NCBI GenBank assembly: GCA_901472455.1
Contig: LR590464.1
Span: forward strand, 682,001 to 746,000
DNA from: Leclercia adecarboxylata
Lineage (GTDB): Bacteria; Pseudomonadota; Gammaproteobacteria; Enterobacterales; Enterobacteriaceae
Reading direction: 5' to 3'
DNA: 64,000 nucleotides
Under the pieces are notes generated by a model. The model ran no database searches. It was not told the DNA's origin and saw only the letters and a program-made list of their open reading frames with translations. Shown in pieces: positions 10,839 through 22,572 of the stretch. The number at the start of each line of letters is the position of its first letter. The stretch's first letter is position 1. A program made the position numbers and the translations under genes.

Positions 10839-12132
10839 TAGTTGCTCAGAACTTTGACGTAAGCGCTGGCGCGTTGTTCCTGCATCCAGGTTGCCGCTTC
10901 TTCAGAGAACTTACGGTTGAACAGCATGCGGTACGCACGGTCTTTCTGGGCTGCGTCGGTTTTATCCACGTTACGGGTGTCCAGCAGCTCAATCAAGTGC
11001 CAACCGAAGGTGGAGTGAACCGGTTCGCTCAGCTGACCTTTGGTCATTCGCATCAGCGCATCGCGGAAAGCGGGATCATAAAATATCCGCTGCCGCCCAG
11101 CCCAGATCGCCGCCCTGATTTGCAGAGCCTGGATCCTGAGAGAACTCATTCGCGGCGTTAGCGAAGGAGGTTTTACCGCTGCGGATATCGGCAGCAATCT
11201 GCTGCAGCTTAGCCCGCGCCTGATCGTCATTCATCAGTGGGGATGGCTTGAGCAGAATGTGACGGGCATGCACTTCGGTGACGGAGATGCTCTTGCTTTG
11301 GCCGCGCAGGTCGTTCACTTTCAGAATGTGGAAGCCAACGCCGGAACGGATTGGACCGATGATATCGCCTTTCTTCGCCGTGCTCAGCGCCTGAGCGAAG
11401 ATAGACGGCAGTTCCTGAATACGACCCCCAGCCCATCTGGCCGCCTTTCAGTGCCTGCTGGTCAGCCGAGTAGGTGATCGCCAGTTTGCCGAAATCACCA
11501 CCATTACGCGCCTGATCGACGATTGAACGTGCCTGGCTTTCCGCCTCAGCAACCTGGTCGGAAGACGGGTTTTCTGGCAGCGGGATCAGGATGTGGCTCA
11601 GGTTCAGTTCGGTGCTGGCATCATTCTGGTTACCCCACCTGTTTTGCCAGCGCGTCCACTTCCTGCGGCAGAATGGTCACACGACGACGCACTTCGTTGT
11701 TACGCACTTCTGAAATCAGCATCTCTTTACGGATCTGATTACGGTAGGTCGAATAGCTGATGCCGTCATAGGCCAGACGGCTGCGCATCTGGTCGGCTGA
11801 CATGTTGTTTTGCTTCGCAATGTTAGCGATAGCCTGATCGAGCTGCTCATCAGAGATCTTCACACCCATCTTCTGGCCCATCTGCAGAACGATCTGATCC
11901 ATGATCAGACGTTCAAGGATCTGATGACGCAGTGTGGAATCATCCGGAAGTTGCTGACCCTGCCTGACCCGCGTTGAGCTTCACAGACTGCATTAAACCA
12001 TCAAACGTCGCTCTTCAAGTACCACACCGTTGTTCACAACGGCAGCGACTTTGTCCGACAACCTGTGGGGCCCGCGAAGCTGGTATTCGCGACCATAGCG
12101 ATACCGAGCAGCAGCGTTTTCCAGTTCTTCAT
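10838..12132 (-). CDS. surA: Periplasmic chaperone/prolyl isomerase SurA (many frame breaks)
   Basis: SurA escorts unfolded outer-membrane proteins such as LptD across the periplasm. The start at 12132 reads [20 protein letters not shown], a Sec signal peptide. The N-terminal chaperone domain ([20 protein letters not shown] in the family; here [20 protein letters not shown]), two parvulin domains ([16 protein letters not shown] in the second) and the end [14 protein letters not shown] are visible. Breaks cluster within the first 150 bases (about 12075-11930) and near 11637, 11430, 11320 and 11085. No intact reading frame covers more than about 130 codons, which fits sequencing error rather than loss, as neighbours in the same transcript are similarly affected. 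Confidence 0.94.
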
Positions 12133-12185
12133 ACTTTTTCCATATCAATTAACCGCAATGCGGATTACGTTGTAAATCAAGCACA

Positions 12186-14535
12186 TTATAAGGAACTACG
12201 GTACGGCAGAATCGGTGAGCGCAGCATCTGCTGAGTGCCCAGGCCATAGTTGGAACTCAGGCCACGCAATTCGATGTTAAAGCCAATAACGTTATCGTAC
12301 TCGCTCTGACCTTTGTCAGGATCCCAGCCATTCAGCTTACGCTCGTACCCGACGCGGATCGCGTAGCAGCAGGAGCTGTACTGCACACCCAGCATCTGAT
12401 CGGCCGACTTACTCTGATTGGTATCAAAGTAATACGCCCCGACGATTGACCAGCGATCGGCAATCGGCCAGCTGGCGGTACCCCCCACCTGCGAAATGCC
12501 CTCTTTGTACTGATCCGCCGTCGAGAAGTTAGGCAGCGTTGCCTGGATATATTCCGGGCTGGCGTAACGGTAGCTCAGCTGAACCATGCGATCTTCGTCA
12601 CGGCGATACTCAATGGCGGCATTGCTGGTAGCAACGTTATCCAGACGCGTATCGTACTGCAGACCGCCACGCAGTCCCCAGCGATCGGTCATGCGCCAGT
12701 AGGTATCGCCCGCCCAGACCAGTGAACCCGTTTTGTTGTTTTTCTCCCAGTTGATGTTGTCATCGCCGGTACGCGATTCTGTGAAGTAGTAGATTTGACC
12801 CACAGAAGCATTAAAAACGTTCAACGGAAGCATCATCATAAACGCGGGTTGTGACGCCGGTCGTCACCTGGTTGGCCGAGGCAATACGGTCCAGACCACC
12901 GTAGGTACGGTCGCGGAACAGACCGCTATAGTCGGATTGCAGCAGTGAAGAGTCGTAGTTATTGATTTTGCTCTGATCGCGATATGGCACGTACAGGTAC
13001 TGCGCGCGCGGCTCCAGGGTCTGGGTATACCCCTCGCTCCAGTTCATGTCACGCTCGAAGACCAGCTTGCCGTCCATTTTAAACTGCGGCAGCGTACGGT
13101 TAACGGTCTCTTCCAGATGAGTACCGTTAGTGGCGTTGTACGTTTCCAGATTATCCTGCTGATAGTGGGTTGCCATCAGCTTCACTTCAGTATCCAGGCT
13201 TGCCCAGTCGTTAGACACCGGCAGGTTGATCGTCGGCTCAAGGTGAATACGGGTGGCTTCTGGCATATCCGAGTTGGTATTCACGAAATGCACGGCCTGG
13301 CCGTAGATACGAGTATCAAACGGGCCGACATCATTCTGGTACCAGTTGACGTCAAGCTGCGGTTCAGCCCCGTAGGTGCTGGCGTTCTGGCTGCTGAACA
13401 CCTGGAACTGACGGGTGGACACGGTGGCGTCAAAGTTTTTCACCGCGTAGCCTGCGCTAAAGATCTGCGTGGCGTAACCGTCGGTACTGGAACCGTATTT
13501 TGTTGTAAAGTCGTTGAAATAGTACGGATCGCTGACTTTGGTATAGTTGACGTTAAAGCGCCATACCTGATCCATTACCCCACCATGTTGCCAGTAGTAC
13601 AACCAGCGGTGGCGATCACCCTCGGTGGGGTGCTCGTCTTCAAAGACTTTATCCGATGGCAGATAGTCCAGCTCCATCAGACCTTCACCCGCGTGCGTCA
13701 GATAACGGAACTCGTTTTCCCACATGATGTTGCCGCGCTTATGGATATAGTGCGGCGTGATCGTGGCGTCCATGTTGGGCGCGATGTTCCAGTAGTACGG
13801 CAGGTAGAATTCGAAATAGTTGTTGGTGCTGTACTGAGCGTTCGGGATCAGGAAGCCTGAACGACGTTTGTCGCCCACGGGCAGCTGCAGATACGGGCTA
13901 TAGAAGACCGGTACCGGACCGAGCTTAAAGCGGGCATTCCAGATCTCCGCAACCTGCTCTTCGCGGTCGTGGATTACTTCGCTACCGACCACGCTCCAGG
14001 TATCAGAGCCCGGCAGACAGGAAGTAAAGGTCCCGTTTTCAAGAATGGTATAGCGGTTTTCACCGCGCTGTTTCATCAGGTCGGCTTTACCGCGCCCCTG
14101 ACGGCCCACCATTTGATAGTCACCTTCCCAGACGTTGGTATCTTTGGTATTCAGGTTCGACCAGGCTTTCGGACCTTTCAGGATGACCTGATTATCGTCA
14201 TAGTGCACATTACCCAGCGCATCCACGGTTCGTACTGGTTCTGCCGCGCCTTCTGGCTGTTTCTGGTGCAACTGAACTTCATCGGCCTGCAAACGGCTGT
14301 TGCCCTGGTTAATATCCACATTGCCGCTAAACACGGCGTCGTCAGGATAATTCCCTTTTGCATTGTCAGCCGTGATGGTGACCGGTAGCGTGTTCGTATC
14401 ACCCTGTACCAGCGGGCGATCATAGCTGGGCACACCCAGCTTACATTGCGAGGCGAGATCGGCTGCGAGACCCTGTTGACTGTACAAAGCACTCGCTATC
14501 ATCGTGGCCAGAAGGGTGGGGATACGTTTTTTCAT
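12186..14535 (-). CDS. lptD: LPS-assembly outer-membrane protein LptD
   Basis: An essential ~780-residue beta-barrel that with LptE inserts lipopolysaccharide into the outer leaflet. It has a signal peptide ([20 protein letters not shown]), a Cys near residue 31 (LASQCKLG), an N-terminal LptA-like jellyroll ([20 protein letters not shown]) and a C-terminal barrel. The adjacent CC pair ([15 protein letters not shown]) forms the inter-domain disulfides with the N-terminal Cys. It ends [19 protein letters not shown]. One extra T in a T4 run near 12830 (SVERF-NASVG) is the only break. It lies upstream of surA, and its own folding depends on SurA. Confidence 0.97.
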
Positions 14536-14773
14536 ACGTTTTATTTATTGTTCCGTCATCAGTGGCTTATCGCTGGCAAACGGTCAGAGACTATCTTACT
14601 CATCATCACAGTGCCAGCGTTAATCCTGCCCGTAAACAAGCCGTGGTGATAGGCTCGTTATTGAATGACGAGTATGATAATGCAAATTATAGGCGATGTC
14701 CTTCAATTGACCGTGGCCCGGCCACCGGAATGATGGCGTTCGCGGGATCAAATACATCACCATTTGGGAGTAT

Positions 14774-15592
14774 ATGCAGTATTGGGGAAAAATTATCGGC
14801 GTAGCGTTCGCTTTACTGATGGGCGCGGGCTTCTGGGGTATCGTTCTGGGCCTGATTATCGGCCATATGTTTGATAAAGCTAGAAGTCGTAAGATGGCCT
14901 GGTTTGCCAACCAGCGTGAACGTCAGGCACTTTTTTTTGCGACGACGTTTGAGGTCATGGGGCATCTGACCAAATCGAAAGGGCGGGTGACCGAGGCCGA
15001 CATCCATATCGCCAGCCTGTTTATGGACCGTATGAACCTGCACGGCGACTCCCGCGCGGCGGCACAACACGCATTTCGTATCGGCAAGGCGGATAACTAT
15101 CCCCTGCGTGAAAAAATGCGTCAGTTTCGCAGTATTGCTTTGGGCGCTTCGATTTAATTCGGATGTTTCTGGAGATCCAGATCCAGGCGGCGTTCGCCGA
15201 CGGCTCGCTTCACCCGAACGAACGTGCGGTGCTGTATGTGGATTGCTGAAGAGCTGGGGATCTCCCGCACGCAGTTTGATCAGTTCCTGCGTATGATGCA
15301 GGGCGGCGCGCAGTTTGGCGACGGCTATCAACAGCAGCAGGCGGGCGGTGGTGGCTGGCAGCAGGCACAGCGCGGGCCTACCCTGGAAGATGCCTGTAAC
15401 GTGCTGGGCGTGAAGCCCACCGATGAGCCAACGACCATTAAGCGCGCCTATCGCAAGCTGATGAGCGAGCACCATCCAGACAAGCTGGTGGCAAAAGGTT
15501 TACCGCCGGAAATGATGGAGATGGCGAAGCAAAAAGCGCAGGAAATTCAAAAGGCGTACGAACTCATCAAAGAGCAGAAGGGCTTTAAGTAA
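14774..15592 (+). CDS. djlA: Co-chaperone DjlA
   Basis: A membrane-anchored DnaJ-like protein of about 271 residues. It has an N-terminal single transmembrane segment ([20 protein letters not shown]...), a TerB-like central region ([24 protein letters not shown]) and a C-terminal J-domain with the HPD signature in [18 protein letters not shown]. It works with DnaK and influences capsule synthesis through Rcs in E. coli. One-base breaks lie near 15137 and 15237. Divergent from lptD; the 238-base gap between them carries both promoters. Confidence 0.95.
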
Positions 15593-15595
15593 GGC

Positions 15596-15625
15596 TATAG
15601 GCCGGCAAGCGTAGCGCCGCCGGGC
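15596..15625. repeat. REP-like palindromic element
   Basis: The sequence taggccggcaagcgtagc + gccgccgggc in the gap between the convergent djlA and rluA stops resembles an enterobacterial REP unit: an imperfect GCCCGG...CCGGGC stem with AAGCGNAGCGCC in the middle. It probably acts as an mRNA 3'-end stabiliser. Confidence 0.65.
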
Positions 15626-15631
15626 AAGACA

Positions 15632-16291
15632 TCAGAAATCCGCCGGGGCCCTTAAAGGTCATCGGCGTACCGTATTCGGGGTGGGTGATGGTCAGCATCT
15701 CTGCATGCAGCTGTAGCCGCGGCGCCATGGCCCGGGCTTCTGGCGTGGCATAGAAGCGGTCACCCAGAATAGGATGACCCAGTGCCAGCATATGCACACG
15801 CAGCTGATGCGAGCGGCCGGTAATCGGTTTTAACAGCACCGCGAGCGCTGTTATCCGCCGCGTACTCCAGAACTTCATACTCGGTTTGCGCCGCTTTGCG
15901 GTCTCGTAGCAGACCTTCTGCATCGGACGATTCGGCCAGTCGCAGATCAGCGGCAGGTCATCAGCCCTTCCGCCGGTTTTGGATGTCCCCAAACGCGCGC
16001 AAGGTACTGCTTCTTCGGCTCGCGCTCACGAAACTGCCGCTTCAGTTCACGCTCTGCCGCCTTGGTCAGCGCGACCACAATCACACCGCTGGTGGCCATG
16101 TCCAGACGATGCACAGACTCTGCCTGCGGATAGTCGCGTTGAACGCGCGTCATCACGCTGTCTTTGTGATCGTCCAGCCTGCCCGGTACGGACAACAAGC
16201 CGCTCGGCTTGTTGACCACCATAATGTGCTCATCCTGATACAGAATGACCAGCCACGGATCCTGCGGCGGATTGTAGGGTTCCATCAACAT
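15632..16291 (-). CDS. rluA: Dual-specificity pseudouridine synthase RluA
   Basis: It isomerises U746 in 23S rRNA and U32 in several tRNAs. The protein of ~219 residues has [14 protein letters not shown], the catalytic-Asp motif [14 protein letters not shown], and [21 protein letters not shown] place the stop at TGA 15632-15634, giving the family ending MTFKAPADF. An extra G near 15649 lets the frame run on to 15585, and that extension is spurious. Other breaks lie near 15957 and 15848. It is 12 bases downstream of rapA. Confidence 0.94.
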
Positions 16292-16303
16292 TTTGCGCTC
16301 CGC

Positions 16304-19215
16304 TTACTGATGCGTCACAACGATGAGACGCAGCGCATCCAGACGCCATCCCGCCTGATTCAGGCTTTCGAGTACCTGCTGACGATTGCTCTCAATCGCC
16401 GCCAGTTCATCGTCACGAATGTTCGGATTGACCGCGCGCAGGGCTTCCAGACGCGACAGCTCCGCCGACAGTTTTTCATCCGCTTCGCTGCGTGCAGCGT
16501 CAATCAATGCCCGCGCCGCTTTCTCGATCTGAGGCTCACCCTGCTGCAGGATGGTATAGACGTCCTGCTGCACCGCGTTCACCAGCTTGCTGCCGGTGTG
16601 GCGGTTCACCGCACTCAGCTGACGGTTAAAGCTCTCAAACTCCACCTGCGCCGCCAGGTTGGTGCCATTCTTATCCAGCAGCAGACGCACCGGCGTGGCT
16701 GGCAGGAAGCGGCTGAGCTGCAGCTGTTTCGGTGCCTGGGCTTCAACCACGTAGATCAGCTCCAGCAGCAGTGTCCCCACCGGCAGCGCCTTGTTCTTCA
16801 GCAGCGAAATGGTACTGCTGCCGGTATCGCCTGAGAGGATCAGATCCAGACCGTTACGGATCAGCGGATGCTCCCAGGTAATGAACTGGGCATCCTCGCG
16901 GGAGAGCGCCACATCACGTTCAAAGGTGATAGTGCAGCCATCTTCCGGCAGACCCGGGAAATCAGGGACCAGCATATGATCGGACGGTGTCAGCACAATC
17001 ATGTTCTCGCCGCGATCGTCCTGGTTGATACCGACGATATCAAACAGGTTCATGGCGAAGCTGATCAGGCTGGTATCGTCATCCTGCTCTTCGATGCTCT
17101 CCGGCCAGCGCCTGGGCCTTTTCGCCGCCGTTGGAGTGGATCTCCAGCAGACGGTCACGGCCCTGTTCCAGCTGCGCTTTCCAGGGCTTCATGCTGCTCG
17201 CGGCAGGTTTTGATCAGATCGTCGAAACCGTCCGTGTTTTCCGGTGCCGCCAGATACCCGGTCAGCTCGCTGTGCACGTTGTCGTAAATAGTACGGCCGG
17301 TCGGGCAGGTATGTTCAAACGCATCCAGCCCCTTCGTGGAACCAGCGCACCAGTACTGACTGGGCAGTTTTTTCCAGATACGGGACGTGGATCTGAATGT
17401 CGTGTGCCTGGCCAATACGATCCAGACGACCGATACGCTGCTCCAGCAGATCCGGGTTGAAGGGAAGATCGAACATCACCAGACGGCTGGCGAACTGGAA
17501 GTTACGCCCTTCGGAGCCGATTTCGGAGCAGAGCAGCACCTGTGCGCCGCTGTCCTCTTCGGAGAACCACGCCGCCGCACGGTCACGTTCAATAATCGAC
17601 ATGCCTTCATGGAACACAGCCGCGCGGATACCCTCCCGCTCGCGCAGAACCTGCTCAAGCTGGAGCGCAGTGGTCGCTTTGGCGCAGATCACCAGCACCT
17701 TTTGCGAGCGGTTGGCGGTCAGATAGCCCATCAGCCACTCAACGCGGGGATCGAAGTTCCACCAGGTGCCACTGTCGCCTTCAAATTCCTGATAAATCTG
17801 TTCCGGGTAGAGCATGTCCCGGGCACGCTCTTCTGCCGTTTTGCGCGCACCCATGATGCCTGACACCTTAATCGCCGTCTGGTACTGGGTCGGCAGCGGC
17901 AGGCGAATAGTATGCAGCTCGCGTTTAGGGAAGCCTTTCACCCCGTTACGGGTGTTACGGAACAGGACGCGGCTGGTGCCGTGGCGATCCATCAGCATGG
18001 AGACCAGCTCCTGACGCGCGGCTTCAGCACCCTCACGATCGCTGTTGGCAGCCTGCAACAACGGCTCGATATCCTGTTCGCCAATCAGCTCGCCCAGAGT
18101 GTTCAGCTCCTCGTTGGAGAGGTACTTGCCCGCCAGCAGAAGGGCAACGGCGTCGGCTACCGGGCGGTAATTGTTCTGCTCTTCGACAAAGAGCGCGAAG
18201 TCATGGAAGCGGTTTGGATCCAGCAGACGCAGACGCGCAAAGTGGCTCTCCAGACCCAGCTGTTCCGGGGTAGCGGTCAGCAGCAACACACCCGGTACGC
18301 GCTCGGCCAGCTGTTCAATCGCCATGTACTCACGGCTCGGCGCATCTTCGCTCCAGACCAGGTGATGGGCTTCGTCGACCACCATGATGTCCCACTCGGC
18401 GTCGCACAGATGCTCCAGGCGCTGCTTGCTACGGCGAACAAAATCCAGGGAGCAGAGCACCAGCTGTTCGGTTTCGAACGGGTTATCGGCATCGTGCTGG
18501 GCTTCGGCGTAGCGCTCATCGTCAAACAGGGAGAAACGCAGGTTAAAGCGGCGCAGCATCTCCACCAGCCATTGGTGTTGCAGGGTTTCCGGCACCACAA
18601 TCAGCACGCGCTCGGCTGCGCCGGAGAGCAGCTGCTGATGCAAAATCATGCCCGCTTCGATGGTTTTACCTAACCCCACTTCATCGGCCAGCAGGACGCG
18701 CGGCGCATAGCGGCGACCGACGTCATGGGCAATGTTTAACTGATGGGGGATCAGGCTGGTACGCTGGCCGCGCAGGCCGCTCCACGGCATACGGTATTGT
18801 TCGCTCTGGAACTTACGCGCGCGGTAGCGCAGCGAGAAGCGATCCATACGGTCAATCTGACCGGCGAACAGGCGATCCTGTGGCTTGCTAAATACCAGTT
18901 TGCTGTCGAGCAGCACTTCGCGCAGCATGACATCGGCCTCTTCGGTATCGAGGCGAGTACCGATATAGGCGAGCAGTCCATTCTCTTCTTTTACGTCTTC
19001 AATCTTCAGCTGCCAGCCCTCATGGCTGGTAACGGTGTCGCCCGGGTTGAACATCACGCGGGTAAACAGGGGAATCATTGCGAGCATACAGACGGTTTTC
19101 ACCGGTGGCGGGGAAAAGGAGAGTCACCATACGCGCATCCAGCGCAACCACAGTTCCTAACCCAAGTTCGCTTTCTGTGTCGCTGATACCAGCGTTGACC
19201 AAGTGTAAAAGGCAT
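16304..19215 (-). CDS. rapA: RNA polymerase-associated ATPase RapA (HepA)
   Basis: A SWI2/SNF2 translocase of about 968 residues that binds RNA polymerase and promotes its recycling. The start at 19215 is [29 protein letters not shown] is Walker [20 protein letters not shown] is the DEAH box, and [20 protein letters not shown] plus [20 protein letters not shown] form helicase motifs V/VI. It ends [10 protein letters not shown]. Single-base breaks lie near 19187, 19080, 17335, 17180 and 17105; the ATPase core (about 595 residues) is unbroken. Confidence 0.97.
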
Positions 19216-19343
19216 ATTTGTTCGGCTCTAATCTTTAATTGCAGGCAATAGTTCAACCACGATCATAAATGACGGCAATTGAATAATGGGTCCGGGAATG
19301 GAAAGGGCGCTATGGTACTGGATGGCAGCGATTTCGTCACCTG

Positions 19344-21703
19344 TCAAAATAGCCCCAACTGACCTGTCATCAGTGTAGCAAAGTCGTCGTCCATGAAAGG
19401 TAAAATTCCGTCTGCCACGGGCTGCAGTTGCCGTGTCAGGTAGTGCTCATAGTCAAGCGGAGCGCGCTGATAATCCACCGGCTCCGGGCCGCTTGGTGGT
19501 CCAGACATATTTGATGGTGCCGCGGTTCTGGTACTGCGGCGCCCGCCCAAGACGGACGTTCTCTTCATCGCAAGCCGGGCGGCACGGACGTGCGGCGGCA
19601 CGTTGCGCTGATACTCCGCCAGCGGGCGGCGCAGGCGTTTGCGGTACACCAGTTGGTCATCCAGTTCACCCGCCATCAGGCTGGCAATGGTCTCGCGTAC
19701 AAACTCCTTATAAGGCTCGCGACGGAAGATTTTCAGATAAAGTGCCTGCTGGAAGTGCTGCGCCAGCGGGGTCCAGTCGGTACGTACTGTTTCCAGCCCT
19801 TTGAACACCATCCGCTGCGTTTCCCCCTCCTGGATAAGCCCGGCATAGCGCTTTTTACTGCCCTGATCGGTACCCCGAATGGTGGGCATTAAAAAGCGGC
19901 AGAAGTGGGTCTCATACTCCAGTTCAAGGGCGCTGGTTAAGCCAGCCTGTTGCAGATGAGCCTGCCACCACTCATTAACGTACGCCACCAGCGACTGGCC
20001 GATGGCGGCCGCCTCGTGTTCGCTGTGCGCGCCCTTAAGCCAGACAAAGGTTGAATCGGTATCGCCATAAATCACGTCATAGCCCCGGGACTCTACCAAC
20101 ACTTTGGTCTGGCGCATGATTTCGTGGCCGCGCATGGTGATCGACGACGCCAGGCGCGGTCGAAGAAGCGGCACGCGCTGGTGCCCAGCAACGCCGTAAA
20201 AGGCATTCATGATGATCTTTTAGCGCCTGGGAGAGAGGCTTGTTGCCGTGGCGTTTGGCCTCTTCGCGACCGTGCCAGATCTGGCTGACAATCTCCGGCA
20301 GGCAGTGTTTTTTCCCGGGAAAAGCGCGCCCCGAGGAAGCCTTCAGTGCTGTGCTCATCATCCGGCTGCGCCAGGCCTTCCACCAGCCCGACCGGATCAA
20401 TAAGAAAGGTACGGATGATCGACGGATAGAGGCTTTTGTAATCCAGCACCAGCACCGAGTCGTACAGGCCGGGACGGGAGTCCATCACATAGCCGCCGGG
20501 GCTGGCCTGGGGCGGCACGTCACCCAGGTTCGGGGCTACATAGCCGCCCGGTGCATGCGCGGAAAATAGAGGTGGCTGAAAGCGGCTACCGAGCCGCCGT
20601 GCCGGTCAACGGCAAGGCCATTGACCGTGGCGCGCTCCAGCAGGAACGCATGATGTCGGTTTTGTGAAAAATGCGCGTGACCAGCTCGCAATCTTTCAGG
20701 TTATAGGTGGCCAGCGCCGGTTTATTTTCGGCGAAGCGGCGGTCGATCTCGTCCATCCTGTCCCACGGGTTGTCGATGGATTTGCCCTCGCCGAGCAGCT
20801 CCTGTGATACCGACTCCAGCGAAAACGACGGAAAACTCCAGAACGCCGATTTCAATGCCTCAATACCGTCGATAATCAGGCGTCCGTTTGCCTGGGCGAA
20901 GAAGACGCCGTTTTTAAAGCCGTGCTCGCGCCACTCCAGTTCGCTGTTCCCGCGCCCGAGCAACAGCGGAATGCGGTAGCGTTCGGCGTGCTTTTGCAGC
21001 ACCCGCAGATCAAACTGCACGACGTTCCAGCCGATGATCACGTCCGGGTCGTGCTGTGCAAACCACGCATTGAGCTTCTCGAGCAGTTGGGGACGGCTGT
21101 TAACGTAGATAAGATCAAAATCGAGCGTGGCGGCATCGCCATTTGCCGGGCCGAGCATATAGACAACACGCTGGCCACAGCCCTCAATGCCGATGCAGTA
21201 CAGCTCGCCGTGGCGGGTGGTTTCAATATCCACCGACGCCCATTTCAGCGGCGGGCGATAGTGCGGGTTAGGCTTGAGGCGGGCATTGATCAGGCGATCG
21301 CCCAGAGGTGTACCGTCCACCCAGACCGGGGCGGTAATAAAGCGCTCCATCAGAAAGCGTTCCGGGGGGCGAACATCGGCTTCATACAGGGTCACGCCTG
21401 CTTCGCGCCAGCAGTTTTTCATAACGCATCAACTGGCGATGGGCGCGGCAGTAAAGACCGTAGACCGGACGACGCTGGAAATCTTTCAGTTCAAGGGGCG
21501 TCAGGCGCCAGCCGCTTTCATCGCGCAGCAGCTGTCGGGTCTTTTCGACGTCTGGCTCAGGGATAAAGGCAACGGACTCCTGCGGCGGCAGGGTGATGTG
21601 CAGCGGGCCATTGTCAGTCGCCAGCCAGAATTCCACTTCGGTACCCTGTGGGGTATCCCGCCCAGTGTCGGGTCAGTAAAAAGCCTTGTTGCGCCTGCGC
21701 CAC
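19344..21703 (-). CDS. polB: DNA polymerase II (many frame breaks)
   Basis: The SOS-induced family B polymerase with 3'-5' proofreading, used for restart and translesion synthesis; ~783 residues. I choose the GTG at 21703 because it starts the family N-terminus ([14 protein letters not shown]) after repairing a G run. Motifs in order are [15 protein letters not shown] (ExoI), [19 protein letters not shown] (ExoII), [16 protein letters not shown] (ExoIII), [18 protein letters not shown] (Pol A), AFYGV (Pol B) and [15 protein letters not shown] (Pol C). Breaks are visible near 21670, 21418, 20655, 20575, 20520, 20330, 20215, 20170 and 19560. A LexA box lies upstream. Confidence 0.95.
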
Positions 21704-21760
21704 GCCGTTTTCTCATAAAACAAAACCAGGCGTGAGTATAGCCTGGTTGCGGGTGTTTTG

Positions 21761-21776
21761 CTGGGGTTTTATACAG
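21761..21776 (-). promoter_or_regulatory. LexA (SOS) box of polB
   Basis: On the minus strand it reads CTGTATAAAACCCCAG, fitting CTG-N10-CAG. It lies 58 bases before the polB start, where the E. coli polB LexA box sits. Confidence 0.85.
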
Positions 21777-21781
21777 GCATT

Positions 21782-21815
21782 CCTTCACCTTCTCCCAAAG
21801 GGGAGAGGGCGAAGG
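21782..21815. repeat. G/C-rich stem-loop of a dispersed enterobacterial repeat type
   Basis: The arms CCTTCACCTTCTCCC and GGAGAGGGCGAAGG pair around AAAG between araD and polB. Similar 'CCTCTCCC..GGGAGAGG' hairpins are common between enterobacterial genes. It may end araBAD transcripts or protect their 3' end. A T6 run lies only on the opposite-strand side. Confidence 0.55.
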
Positions 21816-21823
21816 GGGATTTT

Positions 21824-22521
21824 TTACTGCCCGTAATACGCCTTCGCGCCGTGCTTACGCAGGTAGTGTTTATCCAGCAGGGTTTGCTGCATATCAGGCA
21901 GCTGCGGTGCCAGCTGGCGGCAGAAGATGCCCATATAGGCCACCTCTTCCAGCACGATGGCATTATGCACGGCATCTTCGGCATTTTTGCCCCACGCAAA
22001 CGGGCCGTGAGAGTGAACCAGCACCCCCGGCATTTGCGCCGCGTCGATACCCTGTTTCTCGAAGGTTTCGACAATCACATTGCCGGTTTTCCCACTCATA
22101 TTCACCGTTGATTTCGGCATCGGTCATCTTGCGGGTGCAAGGGATGGTGCCATAGAAATAGTCGGCGTGAGTGGTGCCGGTTGCCGGGATGGGCTGTCCA
22201 GCCTGCGCCCAGATGGTCGCGTGACGGGGAGTGGGTATGAACGATGCCGCCAATCGACGGGAAAGCCTGATACAGCAGACGGTGGGTCGGCGTATCGGAG
22301 GAGGGCTTTTTCTTCCCTTCCACCACTTCTCCAGTGGCGATGCTCACCACCACCATATCGTCGGCGGTCATGACCCGGTAATCGACGCCGGACGGTTTAA
22401 TGACAAATACGCCAGCTTCGCGGTCAACCGCGCTGACGTTACCCCAGGTCAGGGTGACAAGATTATGTTCCGGCAGGGCCAGGTTGGCTTCAAGCACCTG
22501 ACGTTTGAGATCTTCCAGCAT
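21824..22521 (-). CDS. araD: L-ribulose-5-phosphate 4-epimerase
   Basis: The third arabinose enzyme, a zinc class II aldolase-fold epimerase of 231 residues giving D-xylulose 5-phosphate. Motifs are [26 protein letters not shown] with the following [10 protein letters not shown] (metal His), and [20 protein letters not shown]. Breaks near 22223 and 22097 are single bases. It ends [14 protein letters not shown]. Last gene of araBAD. Confidence 0.96.
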
Positions 22522-22539
22522 GTATCCTCCAGGAAAAAA

Positions 22540-22559
22540 GGCCCGCCCTGCGGCAGGCC
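22540..22559. repeat. Stem-loop in araA-araD gap
   Basis: The 20-base near-palindrome ggcccgccctgcggcaggcc lies between the araA stop and the araD start. It could lower araD expression relative to araBA or protect the upstream mRNA. Confidence 0.5.
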
Positions 22560-22572
22560 AAAGGTTCCCCTG

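Noticed and set aside
15585-15992. rluA running to 15585 and overlapping djlA
   Set aside because: The tail comes from an extra G near 15649; the proper frame ends at 15632 with the family ending.
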